Part shown: positions 61,445 through 64,000 of the stretch, in pieces
Layout: every line of letters starts with the position of its first letter
Numbering within the stretch: the first letter of the stretch is position 1
Assembly: GCF_001431415.1 (NCBI RefSeq)
Contig: NZ_LDJI01000021.1
Span: 80,630 to 144,629, forward strand
Reading direction: 5' to 3'
Source: Stenotrophomonas humi
GTDB taxonomy: Bacteria > Pseudomonadota > Gammaproteobacteria > Xanthomonadales > Xanthomonadaceae
Length of the DNA stretch: 64,000 nucleotides
Notes under the pieces: model-generated
The model's input: the letters and a program-made list of their open reading frames with translations, nothing else
What the model was told of the DNA's origin: nothing
Database searches by the model: none
Made by a program: the position numbers and the translations under genes

Positions 61445-63016
61445 ATGCTCCGTACTGTTTCAAAACACCGTTTGTTGCTACGCGGGCTCGCCGCACTGCT
61501 GCCACTGCTCGCACTGCCGGCGATGGCCGCAACACCACTGGCCTGCGGCAGCTACAAGGAGGTCGATGGTTCCGCGCGCTTGGTGATCGAAAGCCCCACC
61601 CAGGCAATACGCACGTACGAAGGCCAGCCGCCGGTCCGTTACCAGATCCGTCAGCAGGCGCAGGTATTGCACGTCGCCGATCTTTCCAACGGCTTCAGTG
61701 ACGACTACACCGTCAGCGCCGACGGCAAACGCATTGGCAGCAAGTTCGCCGACTACGTGCTCGACGCACCCGCCAGCTGCAGGACCACACCCGCGCCCGC
61801 CGCAGGCAGTTGCCGCGCCGATATCGATACCTGCATCACCTCGGCCGGCACCGCGTCCGTGCAGCAGTTGACGCAGTGGTGCCGCGAAGACCTGCCGTTC
61901 GCCTGCGAGCGACTGATCACCGCCTACCAGGACCAGGCCCGTGCGCAGCAACCGGCAACGCTCGATCCGGATCTGGAGGAACCGGAGGTCTGCAAACCGG
62001 CCTCACCGCAGTTCGATGAAGCCGCCTGCAAAATCGCCGCGCGCGAGGCCCTTGGCATCGCCATGGCCAAGGCCATGCTGGGCGGCCTGACTGGTGGCGC
62101 CGCCGCCCCCCTGGCCGACGCACCACTGAACGAACTGCTGCAGCTGTGCCGCGCCCACCCCGATGCCGGTTTCTGCGGCAAGGTGGCGGACGTGCATTGG
62201 GACGCCGGCCACTACGCAGCAGCCGGCCAAGCCCTGCAGCTGGCCTGCAAGGCCGGTGGTGACGAGCACACCTGCCGCCGCGCCGAGGCGGTCACCGCAG
62301 TGCCGGCGGCAGCGCTTGCCACCGTGACGGCGACCACGCTGCCCTGCGGCGACTACCAGGCCAGCATGGGCTTGATGAGCGAACTGTCCTTCGGCGACCA
62401 GGGCCTGGTTTCGTTGGGCATGGGCAGCGAGCTGCGTGCCCGCCTGGAGAACGGCGCCGTCCACATCCGCCACGACAAGGGCGGTGATTTCGTCCTGAAG
62501 CCACTGCGCAATGGCGGCCTGCTGGGCGTTGATCAATGGAACCGCTACGCCGTCTACCAGCGCACCGGTGGCGCTGCCACCTGCAGCGCACCTACCGTCT
62601 ACGTGGAACTGCCGCTGCCGCAGGATTGCCCCATCGGCAGCGATGCCCAGGCCTGCTGTGACAGTGGCAAGCTCGCCGGCTGCAATGCCATGGGCCACCG
62701 CAAGGCGCTGGCCGGCGATTGGCAGGCCGCCGCACCGTACTACCTGAAGCTGTGCCAGGCCGGCGTGCGGGCCGGTTGCGAGAACCTGCGCTCGGTCTAC
62801 GAAAACACCGGTGACGAGGACCTTCCCGGCAAGTTGCTGGCCCTGTGCAACCGCGACGGCAAGGGCACGCATGTGGCCTGCGATGTCTATGCCACCAGCA
62901 ACTGGGCGTTGCTGGGCCTGGGCATGCAGCTGCAGCGGGCAGCCGAAGAAATCGAAGCCGAAGACGCGACCGACACCGCGCCGCTGAAGACGCCCGCCAA
63001 ATCCTTCCGCAAGTAA
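61445..63016 (+). CDS. Cysteine-rich exported protein with duplicated domains and Sel1-like repeats
   Basis: Protein of 523 residues with a signal peptide (HRLLLRGLAALLPLLALPAMAATP). It looks like an internal duplication: each half starts with a CGxY segment (PLACGSYKEV near residue 35; TLPCGDYQAS near 300), then a beta-rich domain of about 100 residues, then a cysteine-rich helical part. The second helical part (CCDSGKLAGCNAMGHRKALA, YYLKLCQAGVRAGCENL) resembles the disulfide-bridged Sel1 repeats of Helicobacter Hcp proteins. Periplasmic localisation is likely. Function unknown. hemF follows after 30 bases but is not known to be related. Confidence 0.7.
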   Translation: MLRTVSKHRLLLRGLAALLPLLALPAMAATPLACGSYKEVDGSARLVIESPTQAIRTYEGQPPVRYQIRQQAQVLHVADLSNGFSDDYTVSADGKRIGSKFADYVLDAPASCRTTPAPAAGSCRADIDTCITSAGTASVQQLTQWCREDLPFACERLITAYQDQARAQQPATLDPDLEEPEVCKPASPQFDEAACKIAAREALGIAMAKAMLGGLTGGAAAPLADAPLNELLQLCRAHPDAGFCGKVADVHWDAGHYAAAGQALQLACKAGGDEHTCRRAEAVTAVPAAALATVTATTLPCGDYQASMGLMSELSFGDQGLVSLGMGSELRARLENGAVHIRHDKGGDFVLKPLRNGGLLGVDQWNRYAVYQRTGGAATCSAPTVYVELPLPQDCPIGSDAQACCDSGKLAGCNAMGHRKALAGDWQAAAPYYLKLCQAGVRAGCENLRSVYENTGDEDLPGKLLALCNRDGKGTHVACDVYATSNWALLGLGMQLQRAAEEIEAEDATDTAPLKTPAKSFRK

Positions 63017-63046
63017 GGCCACCGAGGCCTGCGCTAGAGTACCCGC

Positions 63047-63949
63047 ATGAACGAATTCGACCGCGTACGCGACTACCTAACCGGCCTGCAGGACCGCATC
63101 TGCGGCGCCATCGAGCAGGCCGACGGCCAGGCCCATTTCATCGAAGACCGCTGGCAACGTGCCGAGGGCGGTGGTGGCCGCACCCGCATCCTGCGCGACG
63201 GTGGCGTGTTCGAGCAGGCCGGCATCGGCTTCTCCGACGTGGCCGGCACCCGTCTGCCGCCGTCGGCCTCAGCCAACCGCCCGGAGCTGGCCGGTGCCTC
63301 GTGGCGTGCCTGCGGCGTGTCGCTGGTGTTCCACCCAAGCAATCCCTATCTGCCCACCACCCACGCCAACGTGCGTTACTTCCAGGCCGAGCGTGATGGC
63401 GAAAAAGTCGCCGCCTGGTTCGGCGGTGGTTTCGATCTCACCCCGTTCTATCCCTTCGACGAAGACGTGCAGCACTGGCACCGTGTGGCGCACGATCTGT
63501 GCGCACCGTTCGGCAACACCCGTTATGCAGAACACAAGCGCTGGTGCGATGAGTACTTCTTCCTCAAGCACCGCAACGAAACCCGCGGCGTCGGTGGCTT
63601 GTTCTTCGATGATCTGCATGGCGATTTCGACGCCGACTTCGCTTACCTGCGCGCGGTGGGCGATGGTTTCCTCGATGCCTACCTGCCGCTGGTCGAGCGT
63701 CGCAAGGACACGCCGTATAGCGAGCGCGAACGCGAATTCCAGCTGTACCGGCGCGGCCGCTACGTCGAATTCAACCTGGTGTATGACCGCGGCACTCTGT
63801 TCGGCCTGCAGAGCGGCGGCCGCAGCGAGAGCATCCTGATGAGCCTGCCGCCACGCGTGCGTTGGGAGTACGGTTTCCAGCCGGAAACCGGCAGCGATGA
63901 AGCACGCCTGGCCGCGTATCTGGTTCCGCGCGATTGGTTGGGCGAATAA
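63047..63949 (+). CDS. hemF: Oxygen-dependent coproporphyrinogen-III oxidase
   Basis: Heme biosynthesis enzyme of 300 residues converting coproporphyrinogen III to protoporphyrinogen IX using O2. [87 protein letters not shown] and [21 protein letters not shown] are the family blocks, with the metal-binding histidines and catalytic acid in place. The start ATG fits the family length. Heme demand of the nearby bd oxidase may be coincidental. Confidence 0.95.
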   Translation: MNEFDRVRDYLTGLQDRICGAIEQADGQAHFIEDRWQRAEGGGGRTRILRDGGVFEQAGIGFSDVAGTRLPPSASANRPELAGASWRACGVSLVFHPSNPYLPTTHANVRYFQAERDGEKVAAWFGGGFDLTPFYPFDEDVQHWHRVAHDLCAPFGNTRYAEHKRWCDEYFFLKHRNETRGVGGLFFDDLHGDFDADFAYLRAVGDGFLDAYLPLVERRKDTPYSEREREFQLYRRGRYVEFNLVYDRGTLFGLQSGGRSESILMSLPPRVRWEYGFQPETGSDEARLAAYLVPRDWLGE

Positions 63950-63977
63950 CCGCCCTCGGCCGGGATCAGATCCCAAC

Positions 63978-64000
63978 GTAGTGCCGAGCATGGCTCGGCA
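63978..64000 (+). repeat. SMAG/GTAG palindromic repeat, cut by the window edge
   Basis: GTAGTGCCGAGCATGGCTCG, then GCA at the end of the window; same palindrome as at 35657-35683 with the GTAG head on the plus strand. 28 bases downstream of the hemF stop. Confidence 0.8.

Overview
The window looks like chromosomal DNA of a Stenotrophomonas species, probably of the S. maltophilia complex. It is uniformly GC-rich, carries GTAG-type palindromic repeats of the kind known as SMAG elements (35657, 39210, 63978), and encodes xanthomonad-specific functions such as the chorismatase XanB2 and an aryl-polyene (xanthomonadin-type) pigment locus. No rRNA, tRNA, CRISPR array, integrase or complete insertion sequence was seen.

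Layout. 1-3.0 kb: two intact chaperone-usher fimbrial adhesin-like genes on the minus strand, with the decayed remnant of a third copy between them. 3.3-5.9 kb: a ferredoxin-NADP reductase and a YadGH-type ABC exporter ending at a strong terminator. 6.3-19.4 kb: an OmpA-type lipoprotein, then a long, tightly coupled Tad/Flp pilus operon (Flp pilin, TadG-like protein, lipoprotein, TadE-like protein, a second small pilin-like protein, CpaB, secretin, an ATPase with an N-terminal FHA-like domain, TadB, TadC, a DUF192 protein, TadE and an exported protein). No prepilin peptidase, TadZ/CpaE or TadD lies in the window. 19.4-43 kb: mostly housekeeping genes (panE, tatD, hrpB, rluE, aldo/keto reductases, a LysR regulator with an MFS exporter, an acetyl-CoA-synthetase-like protein acetyltransferase, mgtE, a CPA2 antiporter, a giant membrane-anchored ankyrin protein, ycgL). 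Several repeat families are scattered among these, and one copy sits in frame inside hrpB.

43.1-55.0 kb: a compact aryl-polyene locus. A three-gene plus-strand unit (two ketosynthase-type proteins and a glycosyltransferase) faces an eight-gene minus-strand operon (ACP, COG4648 membrane protein, hotdog protein, acyltransferase, LolA-like protein, RND exporter, dehydratase, FabG). xanB2 and the AMP-ligase xanA2 lie to the right. XanB2 would make 3-/4-hydroxybenzoate from chorismate, XanA2 would load it on the ACP, the KS/KR/DH proteins would extend it to a polyene, and the acyltransferase, LolA-like protein and exporter would lipidate it and move it to the outer membrane. 55.2-64 kb: cyanide-insensitive-type cydAB, a secreted S9 dipeptidyl peptidase, a Nudix hydrolase, a membrane protein, a cysteine-rich duplicated secreted protein and hemF.

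All assignments come from reading motifs and context; no database search was run. Start codons were chosen from ribosome-binding sites, signal peptides and overlaps, and several remain open as stated.
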